Below, one piece after another: positions 47,481-56,834 of a DNA stretch of 64,000 nucleotides; within the stretch, counting starts at the first letter, position 1, and every line of letters starts with the position of its first letter. The position numbers were made by a program, and so were the translations under genes. The notes beneath the pieces were generated by a model. The model saw only the letters and a list, made by a program, of their open reading frames with translations. It was not told the origin of the DNA and searched no databases. The stretch is from an uncultured Sphingorhabdus sp. (lineage in GTDB: Bacteria > Pseudomonadota > Alphaproteobacteria > Sphingomonadales > Sphingomonadaceae), in the NCBI GenBank assembly GCA_937873665.1, contig CALMYW010000393.1:62001-126000 (forward strand), read 5' to 3'.

Positions 47481-48989
47481 ATGCAAGCCCAGGAAACCCA
47501 GAATGAAGGCCTGAAGCGGGCCTATCGCCTCACCGTCACCGTTGCCGATATCGAATCGCGGATCGACGCCGAAGTGCAGAAAATCGCGCCGCAGGTGCGT
47601 ATGCCCGGCTTCCGCCCCGGCAAGGTTCCTGCAAACCTCGTCAAGAAAATGCACAAGGATGCACTGCTTCAGGAAGCGCTGAACACATCTATCCAGGAAG
47701 GCGTGCAGAAAACGATCACTGACAACAAGCTGCGCCCAGCGACCCAGCCCCACGTGCATCTCGATCATGACTATGCGCCCGGCAAGGATGCAGTCGTCGA
47801 TTTTCACTTCGAAATCCTGCCGAGCATCCCCGAAGTAAAGATTGAAGGCCTGTCGCTCGAACGTCTGACGGTTGAAGCCGAAGGCGCGGAAATCGATGCT
47901 GCGCTGGGGCGTCTTGCATCGGGTCACAAGAATTTCGAAACCGCTGCGAAGAGCTATAAGGCTGCGACGGGCGACGTCGTTGTCATCGATTTCGAAGGCA
48001 AGGTTGACGGCGTTCCGTTCGACGGCGGCAAGGGCGAGGGCATGTCGGTCGAGCTTGGTTCGGGCCAGCTGATCCCCGGCTTTGAAGACCAGCTTGTTGG
48101 CGTAAAGGCCAATGACAGCAAGGTCATCAACGTAACCTTCCCCGAAAATTATGGTGCCAAGGAACTGGCGGGCAAAGCCGCAACCTTTGACATCGTTGTC
48201 GGCGAAGTGAAGAAACCGGTTGAAAGCAAGGCTGATGACAGCCTCGCCCAAGCCTTCGGTCTCGAAAGCCTCGACAAGCTCAAGGAACTGATGAAGGTCC
48301 AGGTCGAGCAGGAACTGAACGGCCTGACCCGCACCTATATGAAGCGCCAGTTGCTCGACCAGTTGGCCGCGGATCATGATTTCGAAGTGCCCCCCTCGAT
48401 GGTTGAGGCCGAGTTCGAACAGATCTGGGCGCAGCTTGAACAGGAAGCGGATCGCGAAGACGATCCCGAAGCTGCCCGCAAGGAAATGGAAGCTGAACGC
48501 GAAGATTATCGCGATATCGCGGTTCGCCGCGTGCGCCTTGGCCTGCTGCTTTCGGAAATCGGCCAGGCGAATGGTGTCGAAGTCAGTCAGCAGGAAATGA
48601 ACATGCTGGTGACACAGGCTGCACAGCAATATCGTCAGGAAGACCGCCAGCGTTTCGTGCAATATCTGCAGGAAAACCCGATGGCAGCAGCACAGCTTCG
48701 TGCTCCGCTGTTCGAAGACAAGGTTGTCGACTTTTTGTTCGACAAGGCAAGTGTGACCGAAAAGACCGTGACCCGCGCTGAACTCGAAGCGGCGATCGAG
48801 GCCGAACCCGAAGCGAAGCCCGCCAAAAAGGCTCCGGCGAAGAAGGCCGCTGCCAAGAAGGAAGCCGCCCCCGCCAAGGAAGAAAAGCCTGCTGCCAAAA
48901 AGGCCGCTACCAAAAAGGAAGTGGCTAAGGACGAGGGCGAAAAACCTGCGAAAAAGGCTCCGGCCAAAAAGGCAGCAGCCAAGAAATAA
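47481..48989 (+). CDS. tig: Trigger factor with Lys/Ala-rich C-terminal tail
   Basis: A 502-residue ribosome-bound chaperone and prolyl isomerase. The N-terminal ribosome-binding part includes MPGFRPGKVPANLV, equivalent to the GFRxGKxP signature. The FKBP domain lies at about residues 165-250 (GDVVVIDFEGKVDGVPFDGG, LIPGFEDQLVGVKANDSKVI). The helical C-domain carries FEVPPSMVEAEFEQIW. The last 60 or so residues are an unusual basic tail made of PAKKA, AAKK and PAAKKA units, like histone H1. The start is ATG 47481; the frame is open upstream through the tRNA gene, which is not coding. A strong terminator follows. Confidence 0.95.
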   Translation: MQAQETQNEGLKRAYRLTVTVADIESRIDAEVQKIAPQVRMPGFRPGKVPANLVKKMHKDALLQEALNTSIQEGVQKTITDNKLRPATQPHVHLDHDYAPGKDAVVDFHFEILPSIPEVKIEGLSLERLTVEAEGAEIDAALGRLASGHKNFETAAKSYKAATGDVVVIDFEGKVDGVPFDGGKGEGMSVELGSGQLIPGFEDQLVGVKANDSKVINVTFPENYGAKELAGKAATFDIVVGEVKKPVESKADDSLAQAFGLESLDKLKELMKVQVEQELNGLTRTYMKRQLLDQLAADHDFEVPPSMVEAEFEQIWAQLEQEADREDDPEAARKEMEAEREDYRDIAVRRVRLGLLLSEIGQANGVEVSQQEMNMLVTQAAQQYRQEDRQRFVQYLQENPMAAAQLRAPLFEDKVVDFLFDKASVTEKTVTRAELEAAIEAEPEAKPAKKAPAKKAAAKKEAAPAKEEKPAAKKAATKKEVAKDEGEKPAKKAPAKKAAAKK

Positions 48990-49010
48990 TCGCTTAGGGC
49001 GATACATAAT

Positions 49011-49047
49011 AAAGGGCTCGGAGTGATCCGGGCCCTTTCTGTTTTGT
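49011..49047 (+). terminator. Intrinsic terminator after tig
   Basis: AAAGGGCTCGGA, loop GTGA, TCCGGGCCCTTT, a twelve-base stem with one G-T pair, followed by CTGTTTTGT. It lies 21 bases after the tig stop. Confidence 0.88.
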
Positions 49048-49174
49048 ATTGTTGGTAGCCAGCGATTAAGTGACAAGGTCTGTAAAATGCGGTCTTGGCC
49101 GGGTTTCCAGGCAGACAAGAAGGGTCCAATAGGCGATACAGCGCAGGATAGGCCCGATCTTAACCCTTTTCCTG

Positions 49175-49203
49175 CTTGAAACTTTCACCCGCTGCCCCGA
49201 TGT
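49175..49203 (+). promoter_or_regulatory. Heat-shock (RpoH, sigma-32) promoter of clpP
   Basis: CTTGAAA (49175-49181), 13 bases, CCCCGATGT (49195-49203). This matches the classical sigma-32 consensus (CTTGAAA, spacer 13-15, CCCCATnT). It is 36 bases before the clpP start codon. An rpoH gene is present at 55860. Confidence 0.85.
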
Positions 49204-49239
49204 AGGCATTGTTCAGAAACACAAAGCACAGAGGCGTTC

Positions 49240-49875
49240 ATGCACGATCCGTTCCGCGATCCCACCCAGGCACTAGTTCCCGTCGTTATCGAGCAATCGA
49301 ACCGCGGCGAACGGAGCTGGGATATTTTCTCTCGGCTGCTGCGCGAACGCATCATTTTCGTGACCGGCGAGGTTGAGGACAATATGGCTGCAGTCATCAC
49401 GGCGCAGCTGCTGTTCCTCGAATCCGATAATCCCAAAAAGGATATCTGGATGTACATCAACTCGCCTGGCGGCGTTGTGACAGCCGGTATGGCGATCCAC
49501 GATACCATGCAATATATCCGCCCGCGCGTTGGTACTGTCTGCATTGGTCAGGCTGCGTCGATGGGCAGTTTTCTGCTCGCAGCGGGTGAGCCGGGGATGC
49601 GGATCGCCTTAACCAATGCCCGCATCATGGTGCACCAGCCCTCGGGCGGTGCGCGCGGCATGGCTTCCGACATCCAGATTCAGGCCAATGAGATCCTGCG
49701 CATTCGCAAGCGTATGAATGATCTTTACGCCAAATATACCGGCAAGCCTTTGAAGGACATTGAAAAGGCGATGGATCGCGACACTTTCCTTGAGGCCGAT
49801 GAAGCCAAGGCATTCGGCATTGTGGACGAGGTATTCGACAAGCGTCCCGCGACTACCGAAGGCAGTGATAGCTGA
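49240..49875 (+). CDS. clpP: ATP-dependent Clp protease proteolytic subunit
   Basis: A 211-residue serine peptidase that forms a double heptameric chamber. The triad is Ser107 in [14 protein letters not shown], His132 in [12 protein letters not shown] and Asp181 in [16 protein letters not shown]. The N-terminus [20 protein letters not shown] and helix [20 protein letters not shown] are standard. GAGG precedes the ATG. It lies 148 bases upstream of clpX, its unfoldase partner. A clear sigma-32 promoter is upstream, so heat induction is expected. Confidence 0.97.
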   Translation: MHDPFRDPTQALVPVVIEQSNRGERSWDIFSRLLRERIIFVTGEVEDNMAAVITAQLLFLESDNPKKDIWMYINSPGGVVTAGMAIHDTMQYIRPRVGTVCIGQAASMGSFLLAAGEPGMRIALTNARIMVHQPSGGARGMASDIQIQANEILRIRKRMNDLYAKYTGKPLKDIEKAMDRDTFLEADEAKAFGIVDEVFDKRPATTEGSDS

Positions 49876-50024
49876 TCCGCATTGCCCGTCTTTACCGTTT
49901 ATCGACCGCGTTTCTGAAACAGAATTGCGGATTTTTCAGCTATTGCGAAATTATGACATCGCGATAGGATGGCAATGTTTGGGCAATTCAGCTCGAGTTT
50001 TGTCGTGCGTAGTACAGGAAGTTT

Positions 50025-51287
50025 ATGACCAAGTTGAGCGGCTCCGATACCAAGAGCACCCTATATTGCTCCTTCTGCGGCAAGTCGCAGCACGAAGTGC
50101 GCAAGCTGATTGCGGGCCCGACCGTCTTCATCTGCGATGAATGCGTCGATCTGTGCAACGACATCATCCGCGAGGAAACCAAGGGCGCGCTCACTGGCAA
50201 GAAAGACGGTGAAGTCCCGACACCGCAGGAAATCTGCGATGTTTTGGACGATTATGTCATCGGTCAGTTTCAAGCGAAACGCGTTCTGTCAGTCGCGGTT
50301 CACAACCACTACAAGCGTCTCAACCATGCGCAGAAGAATGGCGATGTCGAACTTGCCAAGTCGAACATCTTGCTGATCGGCCCGACTGGTTGCGGCAAGA
50401 CGCTCCTTGCACAGACGCTGGCGAAGACCTTTGACGTGCCTTTTACCATGGCCGATGCGACGACTCTGACCGAAGCAGGCTATGTTGGTGAGGACGTCGA
50501 GAATATCATTCTCAAGCTGTTGCAGGCCTCCGATTACAATGTTGAGCGTGCCCAGCGCGGTATCGTTTATATCGATGAAATTGATAAAATCAGCCGCAAG
50601 GCCGAAAACCCTTCGATTACTCGTGACGTCAGTGGTGAGGGCGTGCAACAGGCACTGCTCAAGCTGATGGAAGGCACGACCGCCAGCGTTCCTCCGCAAG
50701 GCGGGCGCAAGCATCCGCAGCAGGAATTTCTGCAGGTTGATACGACGAATATTCTTTTCATCTGCGGCGGCGCCTTTGCCGGCCTTGAAAAGATCATTGC
50801 GAACCGACTCGAAGGCAAGTCGATCGGATTTGGCGCGCATGTTGCCGATCCGGACGAGCGTCGCACGGGTGAGGTGTTGAAGCAGATCGAACCCGAAGAT
50901 CTGTTGAAATATGGCCTTATTCCGGAATTTGTCGGGCGTTTGCCGGTCACGGCGACACTGGAAGACCTAGATGTTGCTGCGCTGGTCAAGATTTTGGCTG
51001 AGCCCAAAAATGCTTTGGTGAAACAGTATCGCAAGCTGTTTGAAATGGAGAATGTCGGGCTGACATTCACCGACGATGCACTGGAAGCGGTGGCCAAGCG
51101 CGCCATCGAGCGCAAGACTGGCGCGCGAGGCCTTCGATCAATTCTCGAGGCGATCCTGCTCGATACCATGTTCGAATTGCCATCGATGCACGGTGTCAGC
51201 GAGGTAGTAGTTGACAAGGACGTGGTCGAAGGCCGGAAAGAGCCCGTGCGCGTCTTCTCCGAGACAGCAAAAGAGTCTGCGGCCTAA
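50025..51287 (+). CDS. clpX: ATP-dependent Clp protease ATP-binding subunit
   Basis: A 420-residue AAA+ unfoldase that feeds substrates to ClpP. The N-terminal zinc finger has [11 protein letters not shown] and [10 protein letters not shown]. The ATPase core includes [15 protein letters not shown] (Walker A), [12 protein letters not shown] (Walker B), LLKLMEGT, and the sensor and pore parts [12 protein letters not shown] and [15 protein letters not shown]. In Caulobacter-type cells ClpXP degrades CtrA and other cycle regulators, which is relevant to the ChpT gene in this window. A probable terminator follows. Confidence 0.97.
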   Translation: MTKLSGSDTKSTLYCSFCGKSQHEVRKLIAGPTVFICDECVDLCNDIIREETKGALTGKKDGEVPTPQEICDVLDDYVIGQFQAKRVLSVAVHNHYKRLNHAQKNGDVELAKSNILLIGPTGCGKTLLAQTLAKTFDVPFTMADATTLTEAGYVGEDVENIILKLLQASDYNVERAQRGIVYIDEIDKISRKAENPSITRDVSGEGVQQALLKLMEGTTASVPPQGGRKHPQQEFLQVDTTNILFICGGAFAGLEKIIANRLEGKSIGFGAHVADPDERRTGEVLKQIEPEDLLKYGLIPEFVGRLPVTATLEDLDVAALVKILAEPKNALVKQYRKLFEMENVGLTFTDDALEAVAKRAIERKTGARGLRSILEAILLDTMFELPSMHGVSEVVVDKDVVEGRKEPVRVFSETAKESAA

Positions 51288-51328
51288 TTTTTTCTAAAGC
51301 TGTTGCTGGCGTGCAACAGTCGAAAGAA

Positions 51329-51365
51329 CTCGGCTTGGAAATCGCGAATTTCCGAGGGTTTTTTG
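51329..51365 (+). terminator. Probable intrinsic terminator after clpX
   Basis: CTCGG and CCGAG enclose an inner hairpin GGAAAT-CGCGA-ATTTCC with a small bulge, followed by a GTTTTTTGTT tract. It lies about 42 bases after the clpX stop. Confidence 0.65.
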
Positions 51366-51546
51366 TTCTTTCTGGCTGTCCGAGGACCGCATGATACTCG
51401 TAGCCATGCTGCAAAGCAGCAAATGTCACATTCCTGACACACAAAGGGGGCACCGAATGGGTAGGCCGAGCTTTGCCGAATCGTCAGATTCAAGCTAACG
51501 GCGGGATATGGGGGCGTTCGCCTTCGCACATATATAGGGGTATAAG

Positions 51547-54500
51547 ATGCAAATCCGTTTCTATCTGGCGGCAGGCGTAGCCGCGCTCTCGATTGCGAGC
51601 TTTACGGCGACACCCGCCGAAGCCCAGCAGATTACAACCGGTATCGAAGGTTCCGTAGTTGACGACTCGGGTAACCCGATTGGCGGCGCTGAAGTTGTCA
51701 TAACGGACACCCGTACCGGTGCGACACGCACGATCACAACGGGCGCAGATGGCAAATTCAATGCATCGAACCTTGTGACCGGAGGTCCCTACACCATTTC
51801 CGCCAATGCTTCTGGCTATGAGGGCCAGTCGGCTGAGGGCATTAATACCACCCTTCAGGGTAACACCAGCCTGACTTTCACCCTTGCTTCGGGCGCTGGC
51901 GAAATCGTCGTCACCGGCAGCCGCGTTCAGGCAACGCAACTGGCAGTTGGCCCGGGTCAGACTTTCACCACCGAAATTCTGGAAGCGGCCCCGACTTTTA
52001 ACCGCGACGTTCGCGACGTCATCCGTATCGACCCGCGCGTCAGCCTCGACCGCGACGACACTGGTTCGGGTCAGGACCGCATTTCATGCCTTGGCGGCAA
52101 TGACCGCGGGAATGCATTCACCGTTGACGGTATAAGCCAGGGTGACATTTACGGCCTTAACGACACCGGCTTCTCTTCGCGCAGTTCTACCCCGCTGCCC
52201 TATGCCGCTATTCGTGAATCACAGGTGCAGTTCGCTCCCTTCGACGTAGATTATGGCCAGTTCACTGGTTGTGCAATCAACGTCGTGACCAAGTCGGGAA
52301 CCAACGACTACAAGTTCGGTGGCTTCTATGAATTTTCCAACAACGATCTGCGTGCAGACGACGTTTTCGACAGCAACACCAATGCCAGCCGCGTTGTAGC
52401 ACCGATCAAGCCCGACAAGCGCTGGGGCGTTTATCTTGGTGGTCCGATCATCAAGGACAAGCTGTTTATTTTCGGTGCCTATGAAAACCAGCGCGCTGGT
52501 CAGTCGCAGGATGACGGTCCGGCAGGCGCAGGCTATGCCAACGAAATGTCGGGCGTTCCGGTTGCCGAATTCAACCGTATCCGCGAAATTCTCAATCGCG
52601 TTTACAAGATTGACACGGGCGACTTGGTGACCAGTCGCCCATACAAGAATGATCGTTATTTTGCCCGTGCAGACTGGCAGATTACTGATGACCATCGTCT
52701 TGAGGCAACATATCAGAAACTGGAAGAGTCGACGCTTCGTACGGACGACTTATTCACAGGCAACTCACCGCAAGCGATAGGCCAGAATACCTTCTATCTC
52801 TCAGGCACCAAGTCGGACTATTATTCTGGTCGCCTCTATTCGCAGTGGACCGATGTACTCTCGACAGAGCTGCGTTATTCGCGTTCGGAAGTTCAGGATC
52901 TTCAGGATCCGTTTGGCGGCGGTGAAGCCCAATCAGGCAGCCCGATTCCACGCATCATTGTCGGTATTGACAATGCAACAGGCAACGACGGTGCAGTGCT
53001 GGCAGGTCCGGGCAATTCGCGATCAGCCAACGATCTGCGCACAACGCTGGAGCAGTATCGTGCCGTAGCGAAGCTGGACATGGGAGACCACCAGATCAAA
53101 TTTGGTGCAGAACTGAACCGCGCGAACTTGTTCAACCTATTTGTTCAAAATGCGACTGGAACCATGGTGTTCCGTAACGCAACCGATTTGGAAGCTGGCT
53201 TGCTCTCGCCAGGTCTGGGCAACAATCAGACTTCGACCACACCCGCAAATGTGATCGCAGGTAACACCGAAGGTGCTTTTGGTAACTTCTCTCAGACGGG
53301 TGATGTGAACGATGCAGCTGCGCGTTTCAACCGCAGCATCTACTCGATCTTTGCCCAAGATGACTGGCAGGTCACCGACGCCCTCAGTGCCGTGATCGGT
53401 ATTCGTGCCGACTGGTATGATGGCGGGGCACCGGAATTTAATCCGAACTTCTTCACTCGCTATGGCTTCGGCAACAACACAGGCTTCAGCAACCTGCCCC
53501 CGATTATTATGCCGCGTGCAGCGCTGACTTATGACATGGGCGACTTTGCTGTATTCTCGCGTGCACAGGTACGTGCAGGCGTTGGTATCTTCTCCGGCGG
53601 TGATCCGCTTGTGTGGTTCGGTAATGCATTCCAGAATGATGGTAGTGGCTTTGCCCAAGGAACAACGCAGGCTGCCGGATGCCCGGCTGGTCAGATCGAT
53701 GTTGTCACAGGTGGAACTTTCACTGGTCTTCCCACCTGCTTCCGGCAGGCAGCAATCGATTCTGCGGCACGGGGCCTTGGCTTTACTCAAGCCATCGATA
53801 CCGATATCAAAATGCCTTCGGTGCTGCGCGCCAACTTAGGTTTCACATCGGAGCTGAATTTTGCCGAAAGCGGCTTCTTCAGCGGGTGGAACCTGACACT
53901 CGACTACATCTACAGCAAGTACAAGAACCCGTTCACCGTGGTTGACCTGTCGCAGGTGCCTGAATTCCGTGCAGGCCGCGCAAGCCAGACCGTCGACGGT
54001 CGCCCGATCTATGTCACAATCGACCCGAGCAATGCAGGCTGTACAGCGAAATTTGTTTCGGCTGATCCTACCCCGGTGTTCACTGGGGTTAATGCGGCAT
54101 GCTTCACTACCGCGCGTGAGGACGAGTTGATGCTGACCAATGCTGGCAGCTTCCGCAGCCACAATGCATCGTTCCTGCTGTCGAAATATTTCGACGGTGG
54201 CGTCTTTACCGATGGTGGTTCGACTTTCGTCAGCTTTGGCTATGCATTTTCTGACAGTCAGGATCGTCGCAACATGTACAGCTCGACCGCTGGGTCGAAC
54301 TACGACATTACTGCGGCTTTCGATCGCCAGAACCCTGCTGCCTCACGTGGTTTTTACAACAGCCGTCACAACGTCACCTTTAACACCAGCTTTAAGGAAG
54401 AGTTTTTTGGTGATTATGCGACACGTTTTGGCCTGACCTTCGTTGCACGTTCTGGACGTCCGTACAGCCTGACCTTTACTGGTTCGGGCGTATTCAATGA

Positions 54501-54996
54501 CAGTGCGTCCGGCTCTGACAACGCTCTGATCTATCTGCCAACCGGCCTTACCGACCCGAATGTGTCGCCCAGCTCGACGATCACAGCTACACAGATGCAG
54601 TCGCTGGTCGATTTTGCTAACGGCCTTGGGTGTGCAAAGAAGTATATCGGTAAAACCGTTCCGCGTAACAGCTGCTCGAACAACTGGTATTATGATATGG
54701 ACCTCTCGGTGTCGCAAGAACTGCCCGGACCGGGCCATTTCTTCGGCAAGAGCGACAAGATCCGTCTCTACGCCAGCTTCGACAACTTCTTGAACATGCT
54801 CGACTCGGGTTGGAATGTTCAGCGTCGTCGTGATTTTGGTGGTCGTCAGGATCTGGCAACGGTTACCGGGGTCGATGCACAGGGCCGCTATATCTTTTCG
54901 AGCGCTGCGGGCCTGAACTCGTTCGACTCTGACAACTTCATCAACGTCAGTTCATCGGTCTGGCGCATCAAGCTCGGCGTGTCGTACGACTTCTAA
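51547..54996 (+). CDS. Oar-like TonB-dependent outer-membrane receptor
   Basis: A 1149-residue outer-membrane protein. Signal peptide MQIRFYLAAGVAALSIASFT with a likely cut after AEA. Residues about 26-110 form a carboxypeptidase-regulatory-like Ig domain (GIEGSVVDDSGNPIGGAEVV, TGADGKFNASNLVTGGPYTI). A plug domain follows (FNRDVRDVIRIDPRVSLDRD, NAFTVDGISQGDIYGLNDTG, CAINVVTKSGTNDYKFGGFY), then a large beta barrel ending in a terminal Phe (IKLGVSYDF). This is the Oar/CirA-like group, often used for peptide or glycan uptake, or adhesion. No partner transport gene is adjacent; a strong terminator isolates it. Substrate unknown. Confidence 0.92.
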   Translation: MQIRFYLAAGVAALSIASFTATPAEAQQITTGIEGSVVDDSGNPIGGAEVVITDTRTGATRTITTGADGKFNASNLVTGGPYTISANASGYEGQSAEGINTTLQGNTSLTFTLASGAGEIVVTGSRVQATQLAVGPGQTFTTEILEAAPTFNRDVRDVIRIDPRVSLDRDDTGSGQDRISCLGGNDRGNAFTVDGISQGDIYGLNDTGFSSRSSTPLPYAAIRESQVQFAPFDVDYGQFTGCAINVVTKSGTNDYKFGGFYEFSNNDLRADDVFDSNTNASRVVAPIKPDKRWGVYLGGPIIKDKLFIFGAYENQRAGQSQDDGPAGAGYANEMSGVPVAEFNRIREILNRVYKIDTGDLVTSRPYKNDRYFARADWQITDDHRLEATYQKLEESTLRTDDLFTGNSPQAIGQNTFYLSGTKSDYYSGRLYSQWTDVLSTELRYSRSEVQDLQDPFGGGEAQSGSPIPRIIVGIDNATGNDGAVLAGPGNSRSANDLRTTLEQYRAVAKLDMGDHQIKFGAELNRANLFNLFVQNATGTMVFRNATDLEAGLLSPGLGNNQTSTTPANVIAGNTEGAFGNFSQTGDVNDAAARFNRSIYSIFAQDDWQVTDALSAVIGIRADWYDGGAPEFNPNFFTRYGFGNNTGFSNLPPIIMPRAALTYDMGDFAVFSRAQVRAGVGIFSGGDPLVWFGNAFQNDGSGFAQGTTQAAGCPAGQIDVVTGGTFTGLPTCFRQAAIDSAARGLGFTQAIDTDIKMPSVLRANLGFTSELNFAESGFFSGWNLTLDYIYSKYKNPFTVVDLSQVPEFRAGRASQTVDGRPIYVTIDPSNAGCTAKFVSADPTPVFTGVNAACFTTAREDELMLTNAGSFRSHNASFLLSKYFDGGVFTDGGSTFVSFGYAFSDSQDRRNMYSSTAGSNYDITAAFDRQNPAASRGFYNSRHNVTFNTSFKEEFFGDYATRFGLTFVARSGRPYSLTFTGSGVFNDSASGSDNALIYLPTGLTDPNVSPSSTITATQMQSLVDFANGLGCAKKYIGKTVPRNSCSNNWYYDMDLSVSQELPGPGHFFGKSDKIRLYASFDNFLNMLDSGWNVQRRRDFGGRQDLATVTGVDAQGRYIFSSAAGLNSFDSDNFINVSSSVWRIKLGVSYDF

Positions 54997-55021
54997 TCGC
55001 TTGGATTAAAATTGAATTCGG

Positions 55022-55056
55022 AAAGGGCGGAGCTGAAAAGTTCCGCCCTTTTTGTT
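55022..55056 (+). terminator. Intrinsic terminator after the receptor gene
   Basis: AAAGGGCGGA (55022-55031), ten-base loop, TCCGCCCTTT (55042-55051), followed by TTGTTT. A perfect ten-base stem 25 bases after the stop. Confidence 0.9.
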
Positions 55057-55105
55057 TGGGTGACAGAATTCGGTCGCCGTTAGTCCCTGCGATGCAGTTG
55101 AAAGG

Positions 55106-55807
55106 CTACTTATAAATACAACTGTCCAGCCCGTCGCGCTTCACCACGCCAATCCGTGCGGCGATACTGTTGCCATAGCGGCGGGTGAAGCCGCTAGCAC
55201 CGTTGACGGCGCGTTTCTTGGGTAGGGGCAGGGCCGCCGCCATGCGGGCCGCTTCGACGCGGCTGAGGTTGGCGGCGCTTTTATTGAAATAGCGTTGCGC
55301 GCCCGATTCCGCGCCATAGGTGCCAATACCTGTCTCCGCGACGTTCAGGTACACTTCCATAATCCGACGCTTTCCCCAGAATGTTTCGATGAGGAAGGTG
55401 AAATAGGTTTCGGGTACTTTGCGGACATAGCGTGTCCAGCCACTGCCTTGCCAAAGGAACACATTTTTAGCCGTCTGTTGGCTGATGGTCGAACCGCCAC
55501 GAATACGTCCGCCGCGCTGGTTGCGCTGGATCGCTTTTTCGATCGCTTCGGTATCAAATCCGCTGTGCTGGCAAAATTTCCCGTCTTCGGCGGCGATGAC
55601 TGCACGCACCAGATTGGGGGATATGTTCGATAAAGGCTCCCAATCGCGCTCGGCTCCATTGCTGTCGAACAGCATGGTCAAGGTCGTCGGTGCCGGTACG
55701 AAGCGATACAGCAACACCAAGGCGAAGGTGATCGCCAGATACCAGAGCAGGCAGCGGATGAGGAATGAGAAGAAACGGGCGACGGGCGAACGCTTTGCTT
55801 GGGCCAT
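55106..55807 (-). CDS. mtgA: Monofunctional biosynthetic peptidoglycan transglycosylase
   Basis: A 233-residue GT51 enzyme with a single N-terminal membrane anchor (FFSFLIRCLLWYLAITFALV). The catalytic motifs are in order: AVIAAEDGKFCQHSGFD (catalytic Glu), RGGSTISQQTAKNVFL, KVPETYFTFLIETFWGKRRI (second Glu) and MEVYLNVAETG. It polymerises lipid II into glycan strands in the periplasm. Length matches MtgA. It ends facing the receptor gene and starts 52 bases downstream of rpoH on the same strand, so some co-transcription with rpoH is possible. Confidence 0.95.
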   Translation of the reverse strand: MAQAKRSPVARFFSFLIRCLLWYLAITFALVLLYRFVPAPTTLTMLFDSNGAERDWEPLSNISPNLVRAVIAAEDGKFCQHSGFDTEAIEKAIQRNQRGGRIRGGSTISQQTAKNVFLWQGSGWTRYVRKVPETYFTFLIETFWGKRRIMEVYLNVAETGIGTYGAESGAQRYFNKSAANLSRVEAARMAAALPLPKKRAVNGASGFTRRYGNSIAARIGVVKRDGLDSCIYK

Positions 55808-55859
55808 AGCCTTAGCTAGCGCGCACCCGTGGCCGCGTCATCCATTTTTACAAATGCCT

Positions 55860-56765
55860 TTAGACGGCAGCGAGCAAACGCTTTTCGCCCGCGATCCGTA
55901 ACATCGCCTTTTGCAGCTTTTCAAATGCGCGCACCTCGATCTGGCGCACGCGTTCGCGGCTGACATTATATTCCTGGCTGAGTTCCTCAAGCGTCCGGGG
56001 CTCTTCAATCAGGCGGCGTTCGGTCAGGATATGCTTTTCACGGTCGTTCAGGCTGCCCATGGCCTCCAGCAGCAACTGGTGGCGCACATCACTTTCCTGC
56101 GCTTCAGCGACGCGTTCGTCCTGCAGCGGTTCGTGGTCGACCAGCCAATCCTGCCACTGGCCATCGCCATCCTCACGCATTGAAACGTTCAGTGAGGTAT
56201 CTCCACCCATCGCCATGCGACGGTTCATTTCGATGACTTCGCTTTCGGACACGCCAAGGTCGGTCGAGATTTTGGCAACGTCTTCAGGCCGCAGATCGCC
56301 ATCCTCAAACGCTTGCATGTTGTTTTTCATGCGGCGGAGGTTGAAGAAAAGCTTCTTTTGCGCGGCGGTGGTGCCGATTTTGACCAGACTCCAGCTGCGC
56401 AGGATAAATTCCTGCATCGACGCCTTGATCCACCACATCGCATAGGTTGCGAGGCGGAAGCCGCGATCGGGATCGAATTTCTTCACGCCCTGCATCAGGC
56501 CGACATTGCCTTCGGAGATCAGCTCCGAAACGGGCAGGCCATAGCCACGATAGCCCATGGCGATTTTCGCAACGAGTCGCAGGTGCGACGATACGAGCTG
56601 CGCAGCAGCGGCAGGGTCTTCATGCTCCTGATAGCGCTTGGCGAGCATATATTCTTGCTCGGGCGCAAGTATCGGATATTTTTTTATTTCCGCCAGATAG
56701 CGGTTGAGGCTGTCGTCCCCCCCAAGGGCAGGGATAGTTGCCGGAACATTTTTAGTCTCTGACAT
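55860..56765 (-). CDS. rpoH: RNA polymerase sigma-32 factor
   Basis: A 301-residue heat-shock sigma factor. Region 1.2 begins SLNRYLAEIKKYPILAPEQE. Region 2 has HLRLVAKIAMGYRGYGLPVS and FRLATYAMWWIKASMQEFIL. The RpoH box QKKLFFNLRRMK, diagnostic for sigma-32, follows. Region 4.2 includes TLEELSQEYNVSRERVRQIE. GAGGA precedes the ATG at 56765. It is transcribed leftward, 69 bases after rluD. It should drive the promoter found upstream of clpP. Some alphaproteobacteria carry two rpoH genes; whether this one is the main factor is not known. Confidence 0.96.
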   Translation of the reverse strand: MSETKNVPATIPALGGDDSLNRYLAEIKKYPILAPEQEYMLAKRYQEHEDPAAAAQLVSSHLRLVAKIAMGYRGYGLPVSELISEGNVGLMQGVKKFDPDRGFRLATYAMWWIKASMQEFILRSWSLVKIGTTAAQKKLFFNLRRMKNNMQAFEDGDLRPEDVAKISTDLGVSESEVIEMNRRMAMGGDTSLNVSMREDGDGQWQDWLVDHEPLQDERVAEAQESDVRHQLLLEAMGSLNDREKHILTERRLIEEPRTLEELSQEYNVSRERVRQIEVRAFEKLQKAMLRIAGEKRLLAAV

Positions 56766-56834
56766 TATCTTCCTCTTTCATGTCCGCGCCGGGGCCTCAT
56801 CAAGCACCCCTTTGTCGAACCGTTACAGTGAATT

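Noticed and set aside
47475..49118. A 547-codon open frame on the minus strand across tig
   Set aside because: It is a shadow of the trigger factor gene, caused by codon bias in a GC-rich genome. It has no family signature, while the plus-strand frame encodes a complete trigger factor.
51424..51439. Short inverted repeat TGTCA/TGACA upstream of the receptor gene
   Set aside because: Five-base arms are expected often by chance, and no regulator gene lies nearby.
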